64,000 nucleotides of DNA from Loripinus fragilis (lineage: Eukaryota > Mollusca > Bivalvia > Lucinida > Lucinidae): assembly GCA_964019695.1 (NCBI GenBank), contig OZ026514.1, forward strand, positions 99,440,845 through 99,504,844, written 5' to 3'. The position numbers and the translations under genes are program-made. The notes beneath the pieces were generated by a model. It saw only the letters and a list, made by a program, of their open reading frames with translations, searched no databases and was not told where the DNA came from. The first letter of the stretch is position 1. Each line of letters begins with the position of its first letter. Of this stretch, positions 11,781 through 22,700 are shown piece after piece.

Positions 11781-13443
11781 AACGTCATGACCTTTGTTAT
11801 TCGCTTATTGAAAAGTACAATACCTAGACTTGCTACGAGTGGAATTTCAATGTTCTAGCTAGCCTATGTATCGGACCAGGTTGGTTTGAATCTCACTTTG
11901 TTGGAAACACGGAAGCTAGGTTTTCTCACGTCATGGCCCATATGTATATGTGTGTATGGTGTGGGTGTTCTTTATTGTTGGATATATGTATTTTCCTCAT
12001 GTTTGAGGGCCCCAAGGAAGATTGATTCGTCGATTGGGTTACCCTCATTAAATAAAGTCGTTACTTACTTACTTATGACTGAAATATGGTTCACTGTAAC
12101 GTAGAGCAATGACGTAGAGCATTAAAACACTTAGTCATGTTTCAAGCATTTGTGGTGCAGACATCTATTTCAAGGGTGACAACTTCCGTCAAAGCAGGGA
12201 TTTCTGGAACCGTTTGAACAACCTATATTGTGTTTTGATAAAGGTGAATGAACATCTAAAATATAGTATTTCGATCCTTGAATATTAAATGTATGTGTTG
12301 TTGGTACCAGTGACTATTTAACATCTGCAGATTAGTGGTTGTTGTATATATACTGCATTATTTTAGCAAACACTTTACGAGAGCGATATTCATTGAGGAA
12401 ACAATCAGTTTAGCACAGATATTGTGTACATGTATGCATAAAAAGCGCATAACACTCATTATGAATAAAATGCTTGTGGCTTTCGCATTCAGGCCATTGG
12501 CTGTTTTTATACATGCTTTCTTGCATAAATAACAATGAATTGAAAAGAACAAAACTAAATCAAAGAATTACATTGGCTTATTTGCGACAATATCTGCGCC
12601 ACCTATACACATCATATATGTACACGAGAAGTTACGAGCTTCAAAAATATAGATAGGTGTTAGCTTTGAGTGTCAGTTACAATATATGTTGTGAGTGTGC
12701 ATTTGTACACATCACACCAGCTCCTTTTTGTTCAAATAATCTCAATTTAATTATATTACCATTAAACTGGCAGAGTTCTATCAAAATTTTGGAATCATAT
12801 CAAATGATTCCGATACATGTATCTGTGCTGTGAAGTAGCTTTTTGCTCTACCTTATGAACCGCTAGAGGAATTTCATCGAAACTTGCACATATACTTATC
12901 TGGTACAGCCAAAACAAATTATCAGATTTTGGTGACCTCGACCTTATTTACAAGGTCACCAGGGACATATATAAAAAGGCTTGTCTGTTCTCTATCTTCC
13001 TAACCAATGACCAGATTTTGACCAAACTGACACAGATAATTCATTGGGAAGACCTTAAAGAATGACTAGAATTCGGTAGCATTGACCTTAATTCCAAGAT
13101 CCCCAGCGTCACATAACTCCTTTAAGTGGGTGGGGGACAACTCCATCTAATGTTATATACTTTTCATTCCTAACTACTCTAGTATGGCCATACTAAACAG
13201 TGTCTGCCCTGTAATTTGAGAATACCAATAATTGATTATTTTTTCCTCATGCTCCAAAGAATGATCACATAATTTGCCATTTTTGACAATCTTAATTTAA
13301 AGCAATGGGCCATGCCAAAACAAAATAGGCGGTGAGCTGTCTTTTTAAAAGCAGATTGTACCAAAGAACTGTCTCCAGAAATCTATGTATCGGTCAAAGA
13401 AGGGGGCACATCAAACTCTCTCCTTGCACCCTCTCTCTCCGCT

Positions 13444-13446
<3 letters not shown>

Positions 13447-13494
<48 letters not shown>
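13447..13494. repeat. (CT)n microsatellite
   Basis: An uninterrupted CT run of about 48 bp. The leucine/serine-rich open frame over it is an artefact. Confidence 0.95.
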
Positions 13495-13497
<3 letters not shown>

Positions 13498-13731
13498 AAG
13501 ACTCGCATTTACTGAAATGTTGTTGTATTTGCTTTTCAAACGCAATATATCCAAAGACTGTTTGTAAGAAATAATTGATATGAGCTTGCTAAAATTTACA
13601 TTGTATTCCATTTTTGGACGGGAATCTTACGTCTCTCCAGTGATTTTAGTACTCTCAATGCTTTGATAAGTATGAATTGAATAATACATTTCAGGATAAA
13701 ATTTGCAGAAAAAGTCTTTTTACGGTATTTG

Positions 13732-13824
13732 CCACATGCGGAACCGACTCAGAGTTACCATTTTATGGTGTAATATTATATGCACAATAAAATGAGAAAT
13801 AGTTTTATCCGGTTCCGCATGTGG
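13732..13824. repeat. Inverted repeat with 15-bp perfect arms
   Basis: CCACATGCGGAACCG (13732-13746) pairs with CGGTTCCGCATGTGG (13810-13824), leaving a 63-bp AT-rich loop. Confidence 0.8.
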
Positions 13825-14235
13825 ACATGTATGTAATTGAGTCACGAAGTACACGAGGGTGTTTGGTTTTACCATAGACTTAGTGTTAAGTGGGGTTGAT
13901 AGGGCATGCATTTAACCCAAAAATTTATCATAAAAATACATTTTAATGAAGAAAATAAACTGTGGACATTAAACTAGAGACTCTTAGGTATCATTTGGTA
14001 ATATTTTGGAGGGATTTCTTTACAATCGATTTTTTACTGTAAAAGTGGGCCATTTGTAATACAAAACCGTTACACGTCCTTTATGGCCATTTTGGGGGTA
14101 TATTTTTTTAATTCTAATTTTAGATATTTTTTCTTTATTTTTAATGTCTTTTTAACAAATCAGCGAAAAAAAAATAATTAAATACCTACTTGCCAAATTA
14201 TGAGCAGGGTGACAGCAAACAAACAAGATGGCCTA

Positions 14236-14460
14236 TGGCCAAATAAAAAAATAAGTGTTTTGGGTAACCGGGCTGAAAAAAAATTAGGTAGGATAGGGGC
14301 ACATTTTTTTCTGGAAAAAAATATAATTTTATGCATTTTGAAAGGCATTATGCATAAAATTATATATTTTTTTTCAGAAAACCTGAAAAAAATTCTAGGT
14401 CTCACCACTAAATTAAGGTAGGGTCGGGTTACCCTAAACACAGGTATTTTTTATTTGGCC
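14236..14460. mobile_element. MITE, GGCCAAATAAAAAAATA TIR, copy 1 (Harbinger-like)
   Basis: Ends read GGCCAAATAAAAAAATAA and ...ATTTTTTATTTGGCC. A central palindrome surrounds TTTTATGCATTTTG...CATAAAATTATA. A second copy at 18502-18760 has TTA on both flanks. A GGCC start plus 3-bp TTA TSD suggests PIF/Harbinger; this is inference. Confidence 0.8.
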
Positions 14461-14499
14461 TAAGCCTGCCTTAGTTACTTGTGAATATATAAAATACTA

Positions 14500-15482
14500 G
14501 AGCGCGCAGTCGATGGGGCGCCATCGCAAATCCCCACGCTAAAGTTTTTGACTCCCCAAACACCCCGCAGTCCAAACCCCGGGGCATGACCTTGGCAACA
14601 GAATGAAAATTCTGTTCAATGTGTTTTCTATCTTTTATTTGTGAGAACACACACAAAGTTTGGTATAAAAAATCTTTGAAATTGACATATTAATAATATT
14701 TGACCTTTTGACCTCGCCCCAAGGTCACCAGTTTGACCCTAGGATGAAAATGTTACTTGCATTTTGTTCTGCTCGTCATCCCCGTCGATTTGATATGCTA
14801 CATGACCATGTTTGAAAAAAAATTGTTTGACCCCCCGGGTACCCCCAGTGCCCACCCCTGGGGCATGACCCAGGGGACAGAATGAAAATCCCGTCTGATA
14901 TGTTTTGTATCTTTCATTTGTGAGAACACACACAAAATTTGGTATAAAAATCTTTGAAATTGACATTGTAACAGAAATTTAATGATATTTGACCTTTGAC
15001 CTCACCCCAAGGTCACCAGTTTGACCCTAGGATAAAAATTTTACTTGCATTCTGTTCTGCTCGTCATCCCCGTCGATTTGATATATCACATGACCATGTT
15101 TGAAAAAAAATTTTTTTTGACCCCCTGGGCACCCCAAGCGCCCCAAAGTCCCACCCCTGGGGCATGACCCAGGGGATAGAATGAAAATCCTGTCTGATAT
15201 GCTTTGTATCTTTCATTTGTGAGAACACATACAAAGTTTGGTATAAAAATCTTTGAAATTGACTTTGTAATTGAAATTAAATGATATTTGACCTTTTGAC
15301 CCCTCCCCAGGGCCCCAGGGGGCGGGGCCAAAAAAAGTTTGACGTTGCATGCCCCATTCATGTCAGTAACTCACACACCAAATTTGGTTGAATTTCGTCC
15401 AATGGTTTAGGAGGAGATAGCATAACGGACAGACGGACGGACGGACGGACAGACGGACGGAGGCGATTACAATATCCCCTTC
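14500..15482. repeat. Dispersed repeat with ~300-bp internal duplications and ACGG tail
   Basis: It starts GTCGATGGGGCGCCATCGCA, a small hairpin. Then a ~300-bp unit (GACCTTTTGACCTCGCCCC, GGGGCATGACCCAGGGGACA, GTGAGAACACACACAAA) is repeated about three times. It ends in a GACGGACGGACGG microsatellite at 15427-15463. A shorter copy at 32702-32917 plus 35277-35450 was interrupted by another element. Confidence 0.8.
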
Positions 15483-15653
15483 GCTTTTTTAAATATTCAG
15501 CTAGTTAATGTTGCATCTGTAACAATCTGAATATAGCATCGTATAAGATGAACACTGAATACCTCCAAAATCCCAAACATAAGAAATTCAATGCTTAAAA
15601 TTTGTAATCAGCAACAAAATTCAAGTTTAAATGATTTGAAAATGTCCTTAGAT

Positions 15654-15828
15654 CTATTCCAGGAAAAAATGTCACTTGGGGTGGAACGCAATTTTTTTAG
15701 GGCATATAGACATTTAAATCAATTGAAGGGCACCTTCAAAGAACAAACAATAACATTGAACCCCCACCCCCAAAAGTTTAATTCAAAGTTACCTTCCACC
15801 CCCCAGTGACACTTTTTCCTGGAATAGC
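15654..15828. mobile_element. 175-bp MITE with TIR CTATTCCAGGAAAAAATGTC, 8-bp TSD
   Basis: TIRs CTATTCCAGGAAAAAATGTC and GACACTTTTTCCTGGAATAG bound the unit. The direct repeat CCTTAGAT occurs at 15646-15653 and 15829-15836. An 8-bp TSD fits hAT-type integration (inference). The 72-codon frame inside is not a gene. Confidence 0.88.
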
Positions 15829-15867
15829 CCTTAGATAATTAATACATTAACCAGAGAAGCTATCATA

Positions 15868-16106
15868 AGGCCTAAATGAAATATATGTGTGGTTCCTGTT
15901 GCATACCAACAAAATTTAGGGTAGGTAGGTAGGGAAATTATTAAATTTTGTTATAATAACATTTAACAAAGAAAATAGTGACAAAATCTGAAAAAGTGCC
16001 CATTTTAGGTATTTTTTCTCCAAAGACCATTTTAATGTTTAGGGTAGGGTTAAAAAAATTAGCATAGGTAGGCAACAGGAACCACACATACATTTCATTT
16101 AAGCCT
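15868..16106. mobile_element. MITE with TIR TAAATGAAATATATGTGTGG, copy 2
   Basis: Same family as 9149-9376. Here the ends are GGCCTAAATG...CATTTAAGCC (near 15869-16105) and TAA lies on both sides, consistent with a 3-bp Harbinger-type TSD. Confidence 0.85.
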
Positions 16107-16210
16107 AATCAGCCTTATTTAGTATTTTGAGACCGACTTTCTATGGAAATTCGGCCTCAAAATCCTGAATTCAGAATCCTGAACACTTTCACCAATGTAT
16201 ATATAGTAGG

Positions 16211-16721
16211 TCATTTCACTGTTATTTTGGCTGCAATCTTATCAGATACTGAATAGCCATCCCATTTTTTCTCCGGGTCATATGGTTCCCAGCGGCTTGC
16301 AGGAAATATATGTTTGTTCCTTTCGTACCAACTTCGTAAACAGACCTTTCCTGCATGTGACTCTTCTTTTTCTATTGTAGCGTCATTTATCATTCTTATA
16401 TCATCCTTCACATTGAAATTAAACAAAGCTCCACTTTTCCCTCGTGCTTTTGTCACAATAAAATCATAAAACGAGTAGTGATGGGGAATTATCAAGTCTT
16501 CTTTCACATACATTAACTGATCGACAGTCACAACTTTAAGGTCATTGAATTCCTTTCTTAAAGATTCCAGGCATTTATGCAGGAACTGTGAGACTGTGTT
16601 CCCTTTCTTCATGAGAGCTTGTCTACGATGCCCGGAACCATCCCAGTAACTGTAAGTGATTTCGATCTCTTCATTCTTGATTTCCAGTTGCTTAGAGGCC
16701 CATTCAAGACTTATCTGTTCC
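16211..16721 (-). CDS. FAM50: FAM50 exon 5 (XAP5 domain, stop)
   Basis: It encodes residues 173-342 and the TGA at 16213-16211. It holds nearly all of the XAP5 domain in one exon. Acceptor TCCCTTCAG| at 16723-16722. A MITE ends 19 bp upstream of the exon (16741). The reading frame is open through that MITE and its SINE back to 16972; I treat that extension as intronic. Confidence 0.95.
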
Positions 16722-19700
16722 CTGAAGGGATAAGAATATACAGTAAAACCTGTCTTAAGCGACCACTCAAAAAAAAAAAGCCAATTTTTTTTCAGACTTT
16801 TGTTTGTTTGATTTGATTCTTTACGTCCCATCAACAATCTTTCAGTTATATAGGGACGGATCTTCCTGGGTTGAACCAGTACTAAGCTAGGATTAATGTT
16901 CTTGCTCAAGGACACAACACAGTGAAGCCGGTGAGGCTCGAACCCGCGGCCCTTCGGTCTCGAGTCAAGCACTCTACCACTGAGCCACTGCGCTCCCCTT
17001 TTTTTTTCAGACCGATTATTGCTTAATGCAGGTCAAAAGTATTGCAGAATGCTCCAATGGGAGCATTCTGCAATACTTTCGACCTTCATTAAGCTACCAT
17101 TTGTCATTAAGGCCTTTGTTTTGTCTATTTTTGATAGGCCGCTTAAGACAGGTTTTACTGTAATGTCCATAAAATCCAAAGGCAAACCCAAAGGGCTACC
17201 TAAAATTTGCAGCAGACAAAATGAATAATTTTAACTGTGTAAAACCATTTAGAAACCAATTATGGGCCTGCACATGACAGACAAAAAATGAAAGGACAGA
17301 CCGACAGATGGAGATGATCACAATATTCTAACACAATGTGGGAATAATGATCACATGCTTATTCAAAGATTTTGTCAGCTTATTCTTCAGGGTTCATACA
17401 GGCAAGTTTGAGTAAAATTCAAGGACTTAACTAAAAGTTTAGGAAAAATCCTGATTTAAGTGCTAAAATTCTACTTCAGAAATGCTAGACTGAGAGAATG
17501 GAGACATTAGTACTGGAAAATTAGTATAAAACTGTTGTGCCTTTATTTGGTGCAGCACAACAATTTTATACTGATTTAGGTCTCTATCAACAGTGCTTAG
17601 TCCTACAGAAAATAGTAGAATTCAAGGATATTTCAAGGCTTTTGAGTGATTTTCCAGTACTTTTCAAGGCAGATTTAATTTTCAAGGACTTTACAAGAAA
17701 GGCCTCTAAATTCAAGTACTTTTCAAGCCTGTGTGAACCCTGTTCTTGAAGAAAAGTGCATCTGTATATCCACTGCACCAATCTATAGAATAGCAAATTC
17801 GAGCATATTCCAGATACAGCGATTACACCATTTTTAAAATTTAACTTTTATTGTATGAAAATTGCAATTTTAGCAGAAAACGGGTTCAAAATTTTTTCAA
17901 CATAAATTTTCAGCTTCACAGAGAGATAATATCTCAATATTGGCCTAGTGTCGTCTGCTCATAGCCTTTATGAACAGATTGGATCATGATCAGGCCTGAC
18001 TAAACGTCATGCCTGATCTGGTTCCAATCTGTTTGACACTAAGATGGTATTCCTGAAAGAAAATTTCGAAAAGTTGATTTTGAAAAAAATCGGCAGACAA
18101 CAAAAAAGCATGAAAAATATCTCGGAAGACCATGAGTTAAACTCAATTAATGCCTAATTACTAGCTGAAGTATGAATTGATATTGAAGATAAATGTATGA
18201 TTTTTAATGGCCATTATGGGATTTACCAATTTTCATCCTAGCAATTTGAGTGTTTCTAACATTTCGATTTACAAAATCTTTCTTAAATAATTACGGATAT
18301 AACACAGGATATCGTAATAAAGTCTGGGAGTGTCATGGGTGGAACAAATGTGGAAATTTGCTACTTGTGACCAGAGCACCATAGGTTGTGAATAGTGTTT
18401 TTTAAAATGAATTAAAGGATAATATTGGTAAAATGTAACATTATTTGATGTCAGAATTTCAAAATTTGTATTTCTGACATTTTTTATATTTTGCTGATTT
18501 AGGCCAAATAAAAAAATAGCTGTGTTTAGGGTAATCCAACCGTACCTAAATTTAATGGTGAATCCTAGAATTTTTTTCAGGTTTTCTGGATAATATAATT
18601 TTATGCATTTTGGAAGGCAAAATGCCTTTCATAATGCATAAAATTATATTTTTTTCTTGAAAAAAAAAATTAATTAAAAAACAACAACAGGTGTGCCTAC
18701 CCTAAAAACATTTTACGACCTGTTTAAATACCGGAAACACACTTATTTTTTTATTTGGCCTTACTAAGGACCTCTGACGGTGGTAATGGGAATCACAGTG
18801 TATGGCTGCCTATAATTTGATAAAATTTGAAGTCAATCAACTTCTTCAATCTTCATGTATAAGCTAGCTATTGGTCTCCATTTTATGATATTGCATTTGA
18901 TTTCCTATTTCCATGAATGTACGGCTTTATTTTTGGGCTAAAATGGTCACTTTTTGTTTTATACATATAGGGAATAGTACATTGCTGCATAATATTGCAC
19001 CAGGTAAATACATTGTCATCAAGATTGAATATTGACTACAGATCAGATAGAAAATACAACAAGAAAAATAATCATTAAAATGCTCATGATTTTGAACTTT
19101 AAAATACTTTCACTGTAATTTGTAATCAAGTATTGATGATATAATACCCTTACACGAGAAAATAATTGAATTCTAAAAGTTTTGGTGAAGTCAAATTTTG
19201 CAACCCCTACCCTGTTGGTAGCGTCTCCTGTTTTATCGTACGGGTCTGCCTTCTAATTATAACCTTAATTTGTTCCTAATACATAAAGCCTCCTATTCAA
19301 AAGTATACCAATGAAATCTTATGCATAGATAAGTTTTGGGAAGCATCTGAAAAATAGGTGGATACCCTATCAAAGTGTCAGAGGGCCTTTAATCCGTGTA
19401 AGCCTAAATAGCTTTCTTTTCATAGGACATAGAGAAACAGTGCAAAACAAGATCAGACACCAAAAAACATCAGAGCACCCAAAACATATGTTTAAATTGA
19501 TGAGTAAGAAAATATTCACAATTTTACAAAGTTCTAAAAAAATCTTTTTATCTACCCCTTTGTTTACCTGAGTCTGTTTTCCTCCTCTTCCCTATCTCTG
19601 TCTGGTAGGAAACTGGTGTCAACATCAGGGTTCTTTCCTATAAAACAAGAGATTAAGACCAGAACAGGGATCACCCTGCCATTAGCCATTGTAGCCATTT

Positions 19701-22700
19701 GCTACTAAAAATGTAGTGGCTACAAATATAAGTCATTGGCTAAAAGTACAGTCTAAATGGTTCAAAAATTACATATTTGCGAAAAGCGTATTTCGATCAG
19801 CTTTTGGATTTTCAAATATTGCTTTTATTATTCCTTTCAAACTTTATTATTTTACTCTTTGGGTGCTGAATCTTTTCAATACCATCAGAGTGTCAAACAG
19901 ATTGGATCCAGATCAGGCCCGACATTTTGTCGGGCCCGATCTGGGTCCAAACTGTTTGCAAAGGTTATCAGCAGACAACAAAAGTAGACCCTAGCAGGCA
20001 AAGAGTTGAATACAAAACAACTCCTTGTTACTAATTTCTGGCTAAAATCTTGGCTAAGGTTAATTTCATTTGGCTCCAACTTTTTCCATTTGGCTACAGT
20101 GTTGACTATAACAAATTGTGAGCCAGGGTAAGCCCTGCAGAATATACTACAACATATGTGCCAGCACATGAGATTCTTTCCGATAAAACAAGAGAATAAG
20201 ATCAGGCCCTGAGGTTATAAAACTTTTTTCATGCTCAACTCAACTTAGCACGAAATTTCAACTGCTCATAAAAACTAAAATACCGACAAATAAAGATGTT
20301 TCTTGCCTTAAGTCTCTCATATGTTGTATTCATCATGCTAATAAATGTTAATATGCAAACAATTGTTGGCATTTTAACCTTTATGAGCAGGATAAATTTC
20401 GCGATCAGCTGAGTTGAGTATGAAAAAAGTTTTTTAACCTTGGGGCCAGAATATACTAAAATATATGTGCCAGCACATGAGATTCCTTCCTATAAAACAA
20501 GCAGGGGCAGATTCAGGATTTCTGGAAAGGGGGTTCATATATATAAAGGTGTTTGGGTGTGTGGGGGGAATGGGGGTCGTTTTGCTGATTTTATACAATA
20601 TATGGGCTACAATATATGTGAGATTTTGGTACCATAGGTCGCAAAAAACCAAGCTTTTGCCTGTAAAATTGCAAATATTTTCTTTTTCCTTGATTTCAAC
20701 ATGTGTTCTGGGTGCTCAAAAGAACTGTCTTAATGAGACAGTTCTTTTGAGTACCACAACATATGTTTTGGTTGTGAAATAAAAAAAATCATTATGCACT
20801 TTCTGGGATAATTCTACCACAGAATATTAATGATTCATGTCAGAGAGAGAATAGCTCATTCCGCCAAATCTGAAGAGAAATCATGAATTTTCAGCGAGAA
20901 ATTTTAGCAAAATCCTCAGCTAAATTACATTTTTCTTTGAGATTTTTCTCCCATTAAGCCAATTTCAATGAGATTTTTAGCAGAAAAATTAGCAAATCTC
21001 TCAATATCTCACCTGAAAATAACCCATGCACTCTTATCCCGAGGCCGGGGTACTTATCGTGTATGTGAAAAAGCCTCCTTTAAAGCCCATGCTGATGTAT
21101 CCAGTGTTGAGCTAGAAGTCTTAATTTTGGCCTTACTGCTATACTTCATATGTATGCAAGAAGCGAGGGCTCTGCTGAGACTGCATTATATGGGCAGGAT
21201 CTTTGCTGCTTGCTGATGCAATAAGTACCCAAATCTTGTGTGCTGGTCTATATACAAAGTATATACTGTTCAATGAGGTGCAACTTATATAAACTCCTTT
21301 TCAATGAACCAATGAACCCATATTTATAAACCCTTTCCTTCATGAATATTCATGCTAGGCTCCACCCCACTATGAATACTTATATAAATAAACTTTCATG
21401 TCGGTAAACAGAACAAAGAAACTACTTGTCAGGTCCATTAGTGTAGGATCACATATATCATATTTCCATAAGCAAACAGAGTATACCCTGATCAGGCAGC
21501 TCATACAAGATCTGGGTCTGCTCTGTTTGCAAAAGGGTTAAAAGGCGTCTCCATGAGGTAAAGGGTTAAAATGGACATTGTATACTCTAAGCAACAAATT
21601 TATGAATAACTAGTTATGATTGCCAGGAGACCCATGAGTACCCCCCCCCCCCCCACACACACACCTCAAACCATGCTGTGGTTGTTGCTGCTGTCCATTC
21701 TAAAACGGTGATTCTGTTGTTCTTGATTTGTTGTTTGTTGGCTTTTTCAGACCTCCAGATAAATGTGCGTAACTGAAAATTATTTTTCTTATTTCTCCAC
21801 CAAAACATATGTTGTGGGTACTCAAAAGAACCGGCTCAATGAGACGGTTCTTTTGAGCACCCAAAACATATGTTTAAATTGCTGGGTAAGAAAATAATTG
21901 CATTTTTATGCTCAAAAAAGGTTGCTAAACTGGATCTGTGCTTTTTGTTTGGTCCTTGTTTTGTGATGTGGTTCTTTATTTCCTTTCTAGTTTGGCAATC
22001 ATTTCACTAAGGAAAAAAGCACAGGTTTTTCAGCGTAAAACTGTTAATAGTTTCTTATCCATCTTTTTTAACATATGTTTTGGGTGCTCAAAAGAACCGT
22101 CTCACTGAGACGGTTCTTTTGAGTACCCACAACATATGTTTTGGTTGAGAAATAAGAAAATTATTTTTTGTTACACACTCTCAACTCAAGCCCTGGAAGA
22201 GATCTGGCTGATTTACTAGTGATTTTGCTTTTAAGTGTGTCTTCGTCTGTGTTCTAATGCCCTTTCCTCTAAGTGCCATCGGTTGATCTGTTTGTTTGTT
22301 TGGTTTGATGCTTTACATCCTAGTCAACAGCTATGGTCATGTCGGAATGGTCAGTTCACCTAACCACAGTTTTTTCCTGGGCAAGCTTGACTAAGCGGTT
22401 AAGCAGTACTTCGTGCACTTACTTTCGCTAAAATGTAACTGACAACAACACTTCTTGAATCTGCGGAAGGGAGGAGAATGGCAGTAGAAATTTTTTCATG
22501 ATCAATCTCCACAAAACTATGGGACCGGCCTGGGATCAAACCCTTGACCCCTGGATCTGCAGTCAGACACGTTACCTACTGCGCAACACGGCCTAGTTTG
22601 GATGTTCTGAGATTGTGGCATTTCTTGGTCATTCTTACTATTTTTTCTGTTGAATTTGATAGTTCTGTAAATGGATGGACAGACTGACAGAAACTTGCAT

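Larger units (their letters stand above)
10321..14082. mobile_element. Putative 3.8-kb TIR element
   Basis: AAAGGACGTGTAACGGTTT (10321-10339) is perfectly inverted at 14064-14082. A GGCCCAC/GTGGGCC pair lies just inside both ends. No TSD is obvious and no transposase is readable, so it may be non-autonomous or a composite. The interior holds a repeat shared with 24890-25440, a CT microsatellite and a 15-bp hairpin pair. Confidence 0.55.
15545..16195. mobile_element. Repeat unit containing two nested MITEs
   Basis: The outer parts (AAATTCAA..CTTAAAA.TTG near 15580; CCTCAAAATCCTGAATTCAG near 16153) match the element at 25974-26235. The copy here is longer because two MITEs (15654-15828 and 15868-16106) sit inside it. 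Outer boundaries are approximate. Confidence 0.6.

Noticed and set aside
13385..13567. Open frame rich in Ser-Leu
   Set aside because: It is produced by the CT microsatellite.
16722..16972. N-terminal extension of the FAM50 last exon
   Set aside because: The extra residues are encoded by SINE and MITE sequence, and the exon 4 to exon 5 splice at 16721 restores the conserved family sequence exactly.
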